DNA of 64,000 bases. Source: Calothrix sp. NIES-4105 (GTDB lineage Bacteria > Cyanobacteriota > Cyanobacteriia > Cyanobacteriales > Nostocaceae). Made by a program: the position numbers and the translations under genes. Location: positions 7,989,717 through 8,053,716 of the forward strand of contig NZ_AP018290.1 of assembly GCF_002368415.1 (NCBI RefSeq), in the 5' to 3' direction. Positions within the stretch are counted from its first letter, which is position 1. Each line of letters starts with the position of its first letter. This document shows positions 42,584 through 52,025 of this stretch, one piece after another. The notes under the pieces are model-generated. The model was given only the letters and a program-made list of their open reading frames with translations, did not search any database and was not told the DNA's origin.

Positions 42584-42904
42584 TTAGGAATTTAACTCAC
42601 TAAAATTATTGATTTTGACTTCACTATCTGCAAAACGTGCTACTATCTCAAGTTCTCCTCCCATTGCTTGGATAACTTGACGTAAATGACTAACGTACAT
42701 GTCGGTACGCTTTTCTAAACGTGATATAGCTGGTTGTTTTACTTGTAATTTTTCAGCTAGTTCCGCTTGAGATATTTTTAAGGCTTGACGCAATTCGTGT
42801 ATTGCCATTTCTTGCTTTAATTGTGCTGTTTTATCAGCTATTTTTGCAATTCTTTCAGCAGAAAAATTTTGAGTCAAGTTAGAAAACTTCTGATGTCCTG
42901 TCAT
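42584..42904 (-). CDS. higA: XRE-family antitoxin (HigA-like)
   Basis: Protein of 106 residues with a Cro/C1 helix-turn-helix (LRQALKISQAELAEKLQVKQPAISRLEKR) and the typical tail MYVSHLRQVIQAMGGELEIVARF. It overlaps the upstream toxin gene by ATGA. The toxin-first order is characteristic of higBA modules. Confidence 0.88.
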   Translation of the reverse strand: MTGHQKFSNLTQNFSAERIAKIADKTAQLKQEMAIHELRQALKISQAELAEKLQVKQPAISRLEKRTDMYVSHLRQVIQAMGGELEIVARFADSEVKINNFSELNS

Positions 42905-43260
42905 ATTAAACCTTCTTCTCTAATCTCCTTAAGGTACTCATCATAAAGTTGATCAGCTATAGGAATATATTTTTCGTAAAAACGCTTATCTCCTGTTTTA
43001 TCACCTCCGATAAGTAGAATAGCAATTCGTCTTGGATCAAAAGCGTAAAAAATCCGAATAGGATTGCCTCCACTTTGTATACGTAATTCTCTCATATGAG
43101 AGTGCTTTGAACCGTTAACACCGGACGAATAGGGGAAAGATAGCAGTGTTCCGCTTTCCTCAAGCAGTTTAACAATACTAACCACATCATCTTGTTGATT
43201 TGCGGTTAGAGTCTGCCACCAACTATCAAACTCGTTAGTGTACTCTATATCCCAGGACAT
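42901..43260 (-). CDS. higB: RelE/HigB-type toxin
   Basis: Protein of 119 residues: SWDIEYTNEFDSWWQTLTANQQDDV at the start, HMRELRIQSGGNPIRIFYAFDPRRIAILLIGGDKTG with the conserved basic and aromatic residues of RelE-fold mRNA interferases, and KRFYEKYIPIAD. It is the first gene of a two-gene operon with an XRE antitoxin. Confidence 0.9.
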   Translation of the reverse strand: MSWDIEYTNEFDSWWQTLTANQQDDVVSIVKLLEESGTLLSFPYSSGVNGSKHSHMRELRIQSGGNPIRIFYAFDPRRIAILLIGGDKTGDKRFYEKYIPIADQLYDEYLKEIREEGLI

Positions 43261-43269
43261 TCACTCATA

Positions 43270-43287
43270 TATTACATTGATGTAATA
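43270..43287. promoter_or_regulatory. Palindromic operator candidate of higBA
   Basis: TATTACAT-TG-ATGTAATA is an 8-bp inverted repeat lying 10 bp upstream of the higB start, where the HTH antitoxin would be expected to bind and repress its own operon. Confidence 0.6.
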
Positions 43288-43726
43288 ATAGCATGTTTTC
43301 CACGTACAATTCTACTAAGCTTGTCAAAGTTGACTTGTAAGTTCTATTACGTAACATACGTAGCAGTTATGTAATTCCCTTTGGGGAGATGGCAGCAGCC
43401 AAGAATAAGCAAACAATTACAATAATATAAGGTGCCTCAACTCGCTTGCTTAAATGAGGTTAAATATTGATATTAAAATCAAGTGTATGCTTGAAACCTA
43501 TAAAAAATAATAATATATCACCTTCCTACGCATAACTTTATATAACCTACAGGTGATTTATTTCCGTGATTATAACTACTTGAATCAAACAAATCTCATA
43601 AATAAATTAATAAATTTTGATGATTTCTACAAAGAAGCTTAATTATGTCGCATGTAAACAAAGTTATCGTTATAAGCATAGAATTGCATAATTTTTTTAA
43701 TTTATAGGTTTGGAGTAAATTTCAAA
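43288..43726. other. AT-rich intergenic region at the right edge of the island
   Basis: About 440 bp without a convincing gene. GTAACATACGTAGCAGTTATG near 43352 and a run of direct AAATAAATTAATAAATT near 43600 were noted. No structured element was recognised. Confidence 0.4.
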
Positions 43727-43993
43727 ATGAAAGATGAATTAATTGTGGGGGCTACAACCCTGGCTGGTACTTCAATAGGGTCAATCACTGTGGCTACCAT
43801 ACCTGTGGCTGTAACTACAACTGGACCTGCTGCTGGAATTGCTGGATGGTTGGGTATGACAACAACTGTTACTACAATAATGTCTGCTCCTGTTACTTTG
43901 CCAGTAGGTGGAATAATAGCGACAGGTGCATTATTAACTTATGGAGGATACAAGGCTTACAAATTTTTAAAAGGCAAGGAAAGTAATCCATAA
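43727..43993 (+). CDS. Small Gly/Thr-rich hydrophobic protein of unknown function
   Basis: 88 residues, nearly all small or hydrophobic: TTLAGTSIGSITVATIPVAV, AAGIAGWLGMTTTVTTIM, LPVGGIIATGALLTYGGY, ending in the basic AYKFLKGKE. GGAG precedes the ATG by 13 bases. Two or three membrane helices with GxxxG-like spacing are predicted. It is followed by its own terminator (44037-44061), so it is an independent unit. A bacteriocin, small toxin or membrane-stress peptide are possibilities; none is established. Confidence 0.7.
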   Translation: MKDELIVGATTLAGTSIGSITVATIPVAVTTTGPAAGIAGWLGMTTTVTTIMSAPVTLPVGGIIATGALLTYGGYKAYKFLKGKESNP

Positions 43994-44036
43994 GCTTGAG
44001 AATATTGGGCGAATATACTTCAATATCTCAAACATG

Positions 44037-44061
44037 AGGATGGAACTTATCCATCCTTTTT
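44037..44061 (+). terminator. Intrinsic terminator after the small hydrophobic protein
   Basis: AGGATGGA (44037-44044) and TCCATCCT (44050-44057) form an 8-bp stem with a 5-base loop, followed by a run of T. Confidence 0.75.
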
Positions 44062-44082
44062 GATTGCAATTAACTTGCTACA

Positions 44083-44290
44083 GGTAGGTTGGTGGAGGCA
44101 TATAAAGTTATTTTATGTTATATGAATCATTGATATTTGAACTATAACTCAACGTTTTTTTGTATTTCTACTAATCAATGTTGGGTTACGCTGTTGCTCC
44201 ACCCAACCTACAGATACTTAAAAAGGATGAGCAAGTGCCCATCCTTAAATTCAATACAGAAGAAAAGACGCGAAATTTCGCGTCTCTACA
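44083..44290. repeat. Dispersed hairpin repeats between convergent genes
   Basis: GTAGGTTGGTGGAG (44083-44096) is inverted as CTCCACCCAACCTAC (44197-44211). A smaller hairpin, AAGGATGAGCA...TGCCCATCCTT (44223-44246), and a GACGCG palindrome AGACGCGAAATTTCGCGTCT (44266-44285) follow. All three belong to families seen elsewhere in the window. Confidence 0.75.
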
Positions 44291-44307
44291 TTTATGTGAT
44301 TGGTGAA

Positions 44308-45663
<1,356 letters not shown>

Positions 45664-45788
45664 TTAGTTAGTACTTTACTTTTTCAGCCAATGGGTTCCT
45701 TGCACTAGCTTGCCGTTAGATAGTTGTATTGTCAATGTCATCTAAACATCTTTTTCAGAATTTTAACTTTTTATATCCGTAAATACAC

Positions 45789-45866
45789 TTGCAACGGATA
45801 TAACGGATAGTTGATTTGATAGAACAAATAACTCATCCGTTACATCCGTTTATCATCCGTTGCCAT
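45789..45866. repeat. CGGATG-type dispersed inverted repeat, copy 3
   Basis: GCAACGGATATAACGGATAG on the left and CATCCGTTACATCCGTTTATCATCCGTTGCC on the right are inverted around a ~25-bp spacer. It sits in the promoter-side gap between divergent ahcY and the MscS gene, so it is not a 3' terminator in this case. Confidence 0.8.
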
Positions 45867-45989
45867 TTTTCATCTTTCTAAAGGTTAATGATGTCAAGGC
45901 TTGTTATGAGTATATTTACTAAAGTTAATGAATGGAGTATCGTTCTTGAGCAAAGACCTGCTCCATAACTCGTTAATCAAGGAGGAGTA

Positions 45990-47591
45990 ATGCGGTTTAG
46001 ATTTTTGGCAGTCGCGAGTTCAATCGTTGTTGTAGTTGGCTGTGCTGTGCCAAAAGCTACAGGGCAAATAAATTTGTTACCTAATTTACTAACTCCTACT
46101 AGCTCGAACAATGACTCTGAGAATAGAGTTGTTAATGGCTGGGTTTACTTAGATGGTCGTCGCTTATTTCAGTTAGCAGCAGCGAGAGCGAATCTGGCAG
46201 AACGTTTAGAAAATGTCCAACAAAATCTCAATGAATCTAGTCGTGGTTATTTTAAATCATCCGCAACAGAGCCGAAGGTGGAATTTCGGACTTTAAATGG
46301 ATTACCAGTAATATATCTAAACAACCGCTACTTGATGACCGTAACTTCTAATGATGCTGCGTTACTACAAGTAGATTTACAGACAGCAGCAAATCAAATT
46401 ACTCAAACATTGCGGGATGATTTGATACGCGCGAAGCAGGAGCGCTCAAGAGATTTTTTGATACAGCAAGGTTTTATTGCAGTTGGAATTGGCGCCAGTG
46501 TAATTGTTGTAAGTTGGGGTATTTATTCCTGGCAATGTCGCTTAAAAAGGAAAGCTTTGCACTCTACTATACCTGTACCAAGCGAGGCGCCAATATCTAC
46601 GCAGTTAAAGCAACAACAGCATAAAAATCTCCAAGAAGTTAGGCGCCGTCTGTTTCAGATAACGCAAACAGGAGTATGGGGAAGTGGCGCCTTTGTTATT
46701 TTAGGTTTATTTCCGTACACACGAATGCTACAGGTAGTTCTTCTCAGAGTGGCACAAATTCCTTTTACATTAGGTATTGTTGCACTTGGCACTTATGTAG
46801 TTATTCGTTTTAGTTATGCTTTAATTGACGGCTTTACTTCAGCTATAGTTAGTAGTACTTTTTTAAGCCCAGAAACTCCTGAACGTTTACAACTACGTAT
46901 TTCTACAATATCTGGTGTTGCCAAAAGTATTATTACCATTGTTTGGATAGGAGTTGGAATTCTCCTAACTTTAATTTCTTTGGGTATTGATATCGTCCCC
47001 TTACTAGCTGGTGTTAGTTTAGTTGGTGTTGCAGTTTCTCTTGCCTCGCAGAATTTAATCAAAGACGCAATTAACGGCTTTCTCATCATTCTCGAAGACC
47101 AGTATGCCTTGGGTGATGTTATTGCATTAAACAATGTAAGTGGTTTTGTAGAAACTTTGAATTTGCGTATTACCCAAATACGTGACTCAGAAGGTCGTTT
47201 AATAACTATTCCCAACAGCGAAGTAAAAATCGTCGCTAACCTTTCCAGTCGTTGGTCGCGCGCAGACCTAAGTGTCCCTGTTGCCTACAACACCGATATT
47301 AGCCAAGCTTTAAAATTAATCGAAACTGTCGCTGTAGATATGGACCATGACCCAGCATGGCAAGCGCAAATCCTCGAAACTCCTAAAGTCCTGGGCATCG
47401 ATAACTTTGGTGAACGCGGCCTGATTATTCGCGTTTGGATTAAAACACAACCACTTAAACAATGGGATGTTGCTAGAGAATTTAGGCGCCGTCTCATAAT
47501 AGCCTTTGACAAAGCAGGAATCTCCATTCCCATCCCGCAACAAGCTGTTTGGATCAACGACAACACCCAAACATTTAACGGCAACCATTAA
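45990..47591 (+). CDS. Mechanosensitive ion channel of the MscS family, extended N-terminus
   Basis: Protein of 533 residues; AAGGAGGAG precedes the ATG at ideal distance. The N-terminus looks like an exported or lipoprotein signal (FLAVASSIVVVVGCAVPKA, possible lipobox Cys18). A periplasmic stretch of ~130 residues is followed by four membrane helices (FIAVGIGASVIVVSWGIY; GVWGSGAFVILGLFPYTRM; PFTLGIVALGTYVVIRF; IITIVWIGVGILLTLISLG). The MscS pore helix and beta domain come next (LLAGVSLVGVAVSLASQNLIKDAINGFLIILEDQYALGDVI, VETLNLRITQIRDSEGRLITIPNSEV). It should release solutes on osmotic downshock. Confidence 0.92.
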   Translation: MRFRFLAVASSIVVVVGCAVPKATGQINLLPNLLTPTSSNNDSENRVVNGWVYLDGRRLFQLAAARANLAERLENVQQNLNESSRGYFKSSATEPKVEFRTLNGLPVIYLNNRYLMTVTSNDAALLQVDLQTAANQITQTLRDDLIRAKQERSRDFLIQQGFIAVGIGASVIVVSWGIYSWQCRLKRKALHSTIPVPSEAPISTQLKQQQHKNLQEVRRRLFQITQTGVWGSGAFVILGLFPYTRMLQVVLLRVAQIPFTLGIVALGTYVVIRFSYALIDGFTSAIVSSTFLSPETPERLQLRISTISGVAKSIITIVWIGVGILLTLISLGIDIVPLLAGVSLVGVAVSLASQNLIKDAINGFLIILEDQYALGDVIALNNVSGFVETLNLRITQIRDSEGRLITIPNSEVKIVANLSSRWSRADLSVPVAYNTDISQALKLIETVAVDMDHDPAWQAQILETPKVLGIDNFGERGLIIRVWIKTQPLKQWDVAREFRRRLIIAFDKAGISIPIPQQAVWINDNTQTFNGNH

Positions 47592-47599
47592 AACAGTAA

Positions 47600-47616
47600 G
47601 GTGGGCATTGCCCACC
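47600..47616. terminator. Hairpin after the MscS gene (GTGGGCA family)
   Basis: GGTGGGC (47600-47606) and GCCCACC (47610-47616) form a tight stem 9 bp after the stop codon. The same hairpin type is at 31807-31821. No T-run, so termination is uncertain. Confidence 0.45.
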
Positions 47617-47809
47617 ATACTATTGGACTTAACTCTTACCTCAGTTAACTCTGTGTCTCTGTGGTAAAAATAATTCCTATTATCCTACACAACAAGGTAA
47701 TTTTGTACTATAATAGAAGAGTAGTGATTATAAAGCCTGAAAACAGCGAAAGCTTTGTAGCAACTGCATTTACAAGCTCCAATAACAGAGTGATGCGAGG
47801 GTTAGTCCG

Positions 47810-48073
47810 ATGATAAAGCACTATATTCTTAGCCTCAATCCCATAGCCAAGCACGAATGGGATAGATGTATATTACGCGACCCGCTAACTGCTAAACGTC
47901 CGGATATAGCCAAACTAATCGCCGATGCAGTTGGTTCAGAAGCAGGAAGTTATTTAGTTAGTGTCAATATAGACGTGCAGGTTTTAGAGCAAGCAAATGC
48001 TCCCCAGGTAGAACAATTGACCATAAACCTTACAGAAGTCACTGAGAAACCACAGTTACGCGAAGCAGCTTAA
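47810..48073 (+). CDS. Hypothetical protein (87 residues)
   Basis: The frame begins MIKHYILSLNPIAKHEWDRC and contains KRPDIAKLIADAVGSEAGSYLVSVNIDVQVL. It is soluble, mixed alpha/beta in character, with no recognised family. It lies in the same direction as the coiled-coil gene 100 bp downstream, separated by a heptanucleotide repeat, so the two may be expressed together. Confidence 0.65.
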   Translation: MIKHYILSLNPIAKHEWDRCILRDPLTAKRPDIAKLIADAVGSEAGSYLVSVNIDVQVLEQANAPQVEQLTINLTEVTEKPQLREAA

Positions 48074-48076
48074 ATA

Positions 48077-48152
48077 CAGTGCTGAGTAGAAAGTGCGCTC
48101 GTGCTGAGTTGTTACTCCAGTCCTCTACTCAGCACGAGCGCACGAGCGCACT
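48077..48152. repeat. Heptanucleotide-type repeat forming a hairpin
   Basis: GTGCTGAGTAGAAAGTGCGCTCGTGCTGAG is matched in inverse by CTACTCAGCACGAGCGCACGAGCGCACTC. It is another STRR-derived element, with CGCTCGTG interruptions also found near 53640. Confidence 0.75.
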
Positions 48153-48176
48153 CATAACTTATTACTTATTATTTAT

Positions 48177-48548
48177 ATGATGCAACTTAGTCATTATCCA
48201 TCCGCTATTGCTCAAGCATCTCAACGAGTTAATGAGATTGACTCGCAGCTAATGGCAGTACAGTTACAAATTAATCGTTTTGAAGGAAATGCCGACCGTA
48301 TCTCCTCGTTCGATATGGACATGAAAAACGATGCTCAACGCAAAGCACGCCGCTTTGAAGTATTGCTTGTCAATCAAGAGTATCAAAAAGCACTTGATGC
48401 TCAGATTCGATTAGCAACAGAAAAAGCAAATGCTATCGCGCATTTAGAATATCTACGAAATCAATTCAGCGTTGCCAAGTTAGAAGCACGTTTACAGATA
48501 GCACAACAACTTACCGATTTAGAATCGCGCGAGTTTGTCGGTTTGTAA
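48177..48548 (+). CDS. Hypothetical coiled-coil protein (123 residues)
   Basis: MMQLSHYPSAIAQASQRVNE, then long helical heptad-like sequence (QLMAVQLQINRFEGNADR, NDAQRKARRFEVLLVNQEYQKALDAQIRLATEKANAIAHLEYLRNQF). No catalytic motif. The pattern suggests an elongated oligomeric helix. The function is not recognised. Confidence 0.65.
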   Translation: MMQLSHYPSAIAQASQRVNEIDSQLMAVQLQINRFEGNADRISSFDMDMKNDAQRKARRFEVLLVNQEYQKALDAQIRLATEKANAIAHLEYLRNQFSVAKLEARLQIAQQLTDLESREFVGL

Positions 48549-48580
48549 TGTAGCGATAGTACCAAATAGATTTTTGAAAT

Positions 48581-48616
48581 AAGATTCCCGTATTCAAGAG
48601 CGAAGACGGGAATCTT
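48581..48616. repeat. AGATTCCCG hairpin, copy 1
   Basis: AAGATTCCCGT (48581-48591) and ACGGGAATCTT (48606-48616) form an 11-bp stem. Related hairpins lie at 51982-52014 and 61108-61141. Confidence 0.75.
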
Positions 48617-48678
48617 CATTCGTTTGTCCAGGTGCAAAATTCATTCGTCGCGTTATACTTGACATTATTACAATCTGT

Positions 48679-49128
48679 TTAGCCTACAAATGGAAATTCG
48701 CCAACTCTTTTATCTCTGTAACTTTTATCTTCGAGTAACGCAGCAATCTTTGAAAGTTGAAAATATATTAGTGTAGAAAGTTGTTTCTTCTTTATTTCAA
48801 ACGTGACTAATACTTCCTCTTGTTCCTTTTCGGCTTTTGTAAAAAAATCTGAAATTTCTGATATTGTAATAATGACTTTGTGATGTTGCTTATCGTTCCT
48901 TCTCAGCCACCATCTACATCCACCTGGTTCACCAGGAAAAACAAATTCAGATTCTACGGCACCTTTGTTTATTAACATGATGGCTTCAATCATGTCGGCT
49001 ATTGGGCATGAAAAGATATGTGTGATTGCAAAAGTATAGATATCATCGTTTACAGAGAGTAAACATGTACTCCAACCATGTGGTTGTAGATTGTACAGAA
49101 AATCAATATTATCACCGTCGTCGTACAT
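48679..49128 (-). CDS. Hypothetical protein (149 residues)
   Basis: The reverse-strand frame begins MYDDGDNIDFLYNLQPHGWS and contains GAVESEFVFPGEPGGCRWWLRR and VIITISEISDFFTKAEKEQEE. It looks like a soluble immunity- or SMI1-like small protein, but I cannot assign a family with confidence. The composition matches a real gene. Confidence 0.6.
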   Translation of the reverse strand: MYDDGDNIDFLYNLQPHGWSTCLLSVNDDIYTFAITHIFSCPIADMIEAIMLINKGAVESEFVFPGEPGGCRWWLRRNDKQHHKVIITISEISDFFTKAEKEQEEVLVTFEIKKKQLSTLIYFQLSKIAALLEDKSYRDKRVGEFPFVG

Positions 49129-49152
49129 TTCTTTAGTGTGAACTTGAGTCTT

Positions 49153-49212
49153 GTGGGATGGGCATCCTTGCCCGTCCTTTTATAGCAGGCAGGCAGGGAT
49201 GCCTGCTCCACA
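49153..49212. repeat. Dispersed hairpins with GGGCATCC / GGATGCC motifs
   Basis: GGGATGGGCATCCTTGCCCGTCC and GCAGGCAGGCAGGGATGCCTGC each fold back on themselves, ending in TGCTCCACAA. The same ending follows the hairpin near 14705. They separate two same-strand genes. Confidence 0.65.
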
Positions 49213-49217
49213 ATAAA

Positions 49218-50354
49218 TTATATTTTACTAAGTGCTTGGGCGATTTGGTGATTAATTACTTGTACGTCAAATCTTGAACGCGCGCTCTTGAGTGCATTTT
49301 CTGCTAACATCGCGGTTTTTGATGGTTCTGTTACACAGGTTTTTATTATTTGTGCAAGTTCTTGGGGTTCTCCTGGTGTGACGAGATAGCCATTTATATC
49401 CTGATCTACTATTTCGATGGCGCCACCAGCATTTGCTGCAACTACTGGTTTTCCACATAACATTGCTTCTACTATAACTCTACCAAATGGTTCGGCGGCA
49501 ATTGAGGTGTGTGCTACTAAATCACATGCTGACATTAGTTGCCCAATGTCTGAACGGAAACCGAGAAATTTAACGCGGTGTTGAAGTCGATGTTTTTCTA
49601 CTTGCTCATGTAGTTGTTTGACGTATTCTTGTTCACCGAATAATGCATCACCGACTAAAATGGCTGTAACTTCTTGGGGTGACTGTGCTATTGCTTCTAT
49701 TAATATATGCTGACCTTTCCACGGTGACAAACGGCTAAAGTGTCCGATAATAAATTTGTCTTCAAGTTCTAATTCTTGACGAAGTTGTTTTATTTGGGCT
49801 TCGGTAACTTGATATGATATTGAATCAAAGCCGTTGTAAATTACTTCGACTATATCCGCACGTCCACCTGCTGCAATAAAAGCGGTTTTACTTGCTTGTG
49901 AGTTGGCGATAATTAATTTGGCAAAACGGTTTGCCAAGGTAACGGCAATAGTACGGTTTGTTTTGCTGAAGTGTTCGGGAGATAATATATCGTGGAGATG
50001 ATATACTAGTGGGCGCCTACTCAAAAAGCTGGCAATGGCGCCGATAACAAGTGCTTTTTGGGTGTTCGCATAAATGATGTCATAGTCACGAGCAATTTTT
50101 GCGACTTTGTTTATTAAGGGTAATAGTTGAGCTAAACTTCCTAAACCTTGTATAAAAGTGCTTTCTTTACGAACTTGAATTGCTTGGTTTGTAAGAATTT
50201 TTACAGGTATTTGATTTTTTTTCAGTAAGTCGCGAAATGAACCATCCGCGAACAACCCTACTAAGCTATTTTGACGGTAAGGTTTTGCTATATCTATTAA
50301 ACATAATTCGGCGCCGCCCGGTTTGCCGCTTTGGTCTAAAAATAAAATTTTCAT
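49218..50354 (-). CDS. Glycosyltransferase family 4
   Basis: GT-B glycosyltransferase of 378 residues. The N-terminal domain has FLDQSGKPGGAELCLIDIAK (glycine-rich acceptor loop) and LVYHLHDILSP. The C-terminal donor-binding domain has IGHFSRLSPWKGQHILIEAI, VKFLGFRSDIGQLMSACDLVAHTS and AEPFGRVIVEAMLCGKPVVA with the E-x7-E motif. It probably builds an envelope polysaccharide. It is monocistronic, with no close similarity to the other GT4 at 5151 beyond the family motifs. Confidence 0.9.
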   Translation of the reverse strand: MKILFLDQSGKPGGAELCLIDIAKPYRQNSLVGLFADGSFRDLLKKNQIPVKILTNQAIQVRKESTFIQGLGSLAQLLPLINKVAKIARDYDIIYANTQKALVIGAIASFLSRRPLVYHLHDILSPEHFSKTNRTIAVTLANRFAKLIIANSQASKTAFIAAGGRADIVEVIYNGFDSISYQVTEAQIKQLRQELELEDKFIIGHFSRLSPWKGQHILIEAIAQSPQEVTAILVGDALFGEQEYVKQLHEQVEKHRLQHRVKFLGFRSDIGQLMSACDLVAHTSIAAEPFGRVIVEAMLCGKPVVAANAGGAIEIVDQDINGYLVTPGEPQELAQIIKTCVTEPSKTAMLAENALKSARSRFDVQVINHQIAQALSKI

Positions 50355-50463
50355 ATATAAGAGACATAAATATATCGTGCCCCTACAATATCTTATTGTT
50401 TTATCCAGTTGTAAGCGATTACAGTATTTAAATAATAAATTTACAGTTTTTTTATCCCGCCAA

Positions 50464-50803
50464 CCCCCCTTAAAAAGGCCAGGGCTGTTTCATTCTAAAA
50501 AGAATAATACCAGGCGCCTATAAATCTGCCGTTACCGAACGAGATTTTAGTAGTTCCTTAATCGAACAATCATGGTTAAGCGCTTTTTTCTCTAGAAAAT
50601 GAAACAGCCCTGCCTTAAAAAGGCTACCGTGTACACACATCTTTTAAAATCTTCTCATGTTCCCCCCTTTGTGTCCTTTGTGTCTTCGTGGTTTATCTCT
50701 TTAAGGAACCACAAAGGGCACAAAGGACACGAAGAAAGAGAAGAAAGAGGGAAAAAGAAGTTTTAGAAACTCGTGTATACACGGTAGCTTAAAAAGGGGG
50801 GCT
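50464..50803. repeat. Long inverted repeat hosting a MITE insertion
   Basis: CCCCCCTTAAAAAGG at the left is inverted as CTTAAAAAGGGGGG at the right (50788-50802). GGCTACCGTGTACAC (50622-50636) pairs with GTGTATACACGGTAGC (50772-50787). Centrally, GTGTCCTTTGTGTCTTCGTGG and CACAAAGGACACGAAG are also inverted. The MITE at 50480-50612 interrupts the left arm. Confidence 0.75.
50480..50612. mobile_element. 133-bp MITE with 15-bp terminal inverted repeats and a 12-bp target duplication
   Basis: The ends CAGGGCTGTTTCATT and AATGAAACAGCCCTG are perfect inverted repeats. The element is flanked on both sides by CCTTAAAAAGGC (50468-50479 and 50613-50624), a perfect 12-bp direct duplication. The interior has no gene. 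TSD length and the end sequence suggest mobilisation by an IS4-type transposase encoded elsewhere; that assignment is inference. Confidence 0.85.
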
Positions 50804-50808
50804 AAGAT

Positions 50809-51945
50809 TTATGGGTTTTTATTTACATCTAATAAGCGTGAATTTTGCAGTCTATCGAGCCATTTCTGTACAAAGACTTGGTTCGCCATTTGCTCATCTG
50901 GGTTTTGGGTATCGATAGGATGGGGCATTAGTCCCAAAATTGTGGCTGAAGTTACACAAAACATTGATTTTTGGAAACTCATACAAATTTGTACCCGCAG
51001 GTCATCTTCTCCTCTAGGACTTTTACGGTATATTTCGTGTAGGTATTCGGGTAAATAGTGCCGCATATCTTGCATTAGCAATGTTGGAGGAATACCGGCG
51101 CCACCTATAGGTAAAGGGTCTGCATATAAGGCGCCGTATTGAAAGCGCGCTTGGTCTGCGGGTATTTGATAGGCTTGAGCGTTGTATGATACAGTACCTG
51201 GGAATGGTGTTCCTCTAAAGAATACTGCTTCGACGTAGGGTATAGCAGTATCTACTAAAAAGGTTAAACCTAATGATTTGGGCAGAATACTGTAAGTTTT
51301 ACCTTTGATTTTTACCGAGTAGGTTATTGGTTTAGCGGCATCAAAAACTAAACCGTCTTTAATATGTTTTACAACATCTGGAATTGTTTTAATCATTCCC
51401 ATGTCGTAATAGTCTGATAATGAAAGGAAAATATCAGCCATGACGCGCCAAAATTGTCCTAAACCGCTGTAGTATGCAGAAACCCGCAATTGTTCGGTTA
51501 GGAAATCTGGGAATAAGCTATTTAGACTCAAGATAAAAGGATTATTTTGGAATTTGGCTTTAATTACAGCGTTGGCTCGTTCTTGAAATTCTGGAGTATC
51601 TAAATAACTATCCAAACCTCCACCACCGTGCCAATACATTGCTTTCATGCAATATTCAGCGTATTCAAAGTTTATACGATCGTGCCACCAATGCCGAAAT
51701 AGTTTTTTTCTATTTATGTCACCGTTGAAGTATTTAAAGAATGGAAAAAATACTAAAAATTGGTTTTCAGCTATGTAAATTAGGTTTTTAGAATATTCAT
51801 CTAAAACAACACCGTAACTTTTGAGGATGCCAACTACTTCGCGGACGTTTTCTGGAGTATCTGGAAGTAATGTGTCACCATTTTGTAATCTTTTAACGTA
51901 TTCAACTAAAGGATAGTTATCAAGTGTTTTTGCTGTTGTTACCAT
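50809..51945 (-). CDS. chpX: CO2 hydration protein of the NDH-1 CO2-uptake complex
   Basis: Protein of 378 residues of the ChpX/ChpY (CupB/CupA) family, which hydrates CO2 to bicarbonate on NDH-1MS complexes, driven by electron flow. Recognisable stretches are FLVFFPFFKYFNGDINRKKLFRHWWHDRINFEYAEYCMKAMYWHGGGGLD and ADPLPIGGAGIPPTLLMQDMRHYLPEYL. It follows ndhF4 and ndhD4 on the same strand, which makes it the constitutive-type partner (ChpX/CupB) rather than ChpY. This choice rests on the neighbouring NdhF/NdhD types and on the remembered gene order beside the ccm genes in Anabaena. Confidence 0.88.
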   Translation of the reverse strand: MVTTAKTLDNYPLVEYVKRLQNGDTLLPDTPENVREVVGILKSYGVVLDEYSKNLIYIAENQFLVFFPFFKYFNGDINRKKLFRHWWHDRINFEYAEYCMKAMYWHGGGGLDSYLDTPEFQERANAVIKAKFQNNPFILSLNSLFPDFLTEQLRVSAYYSGLGQFWRVMADIFLSLSDYYDMGMIKTIPDVVKHIKDGLVFDAAKPITYSVKIKGKTYSILPKSLGLTFLVDTAIPYVEAVFFRGTPFPGTVSYNAQAYQIPADQARFQYGALYADPLPIGGAGIPPTLLMQDMRHYLPEYLHEIYRKSPRGEDDLRVQICMSFQKSMFCVTSATILGLMPHPIDTQNPDEQMANQVFVQKWLDRLQNSRLLDVNKNP

Positions 51946-51981
51946 AGCTTTTTGATAAAAATAAAGGGTTTGTTGGGTGTT

Positions 51982-52014
51982 AGATTCCCGACTTCTTTAA
52001 GAAGTCGGGAATCT
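51982..52014. repeat. AGATTCCCG hairpin, copy 2 (14-bp perfect stem)
   Basis: AGATTCCCGACTTC (51982-51995) and GAAGTCGGGAATCT (52001-52014) are perfect complements around a 5-base loop. It lies between ndhD4 and chpX inside the operon, where it might tune downstream expression or protect the mRNA. Confidence 0.8.
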
Positions 52015-52025
52015 ATGGGAATCTA

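Noticed and set aside
47285..47618. Two overlapping reverse frames inside the MscS gene end
   Set aside because: They are shadows of a strongly conserved forward gene and have no independent start signals.
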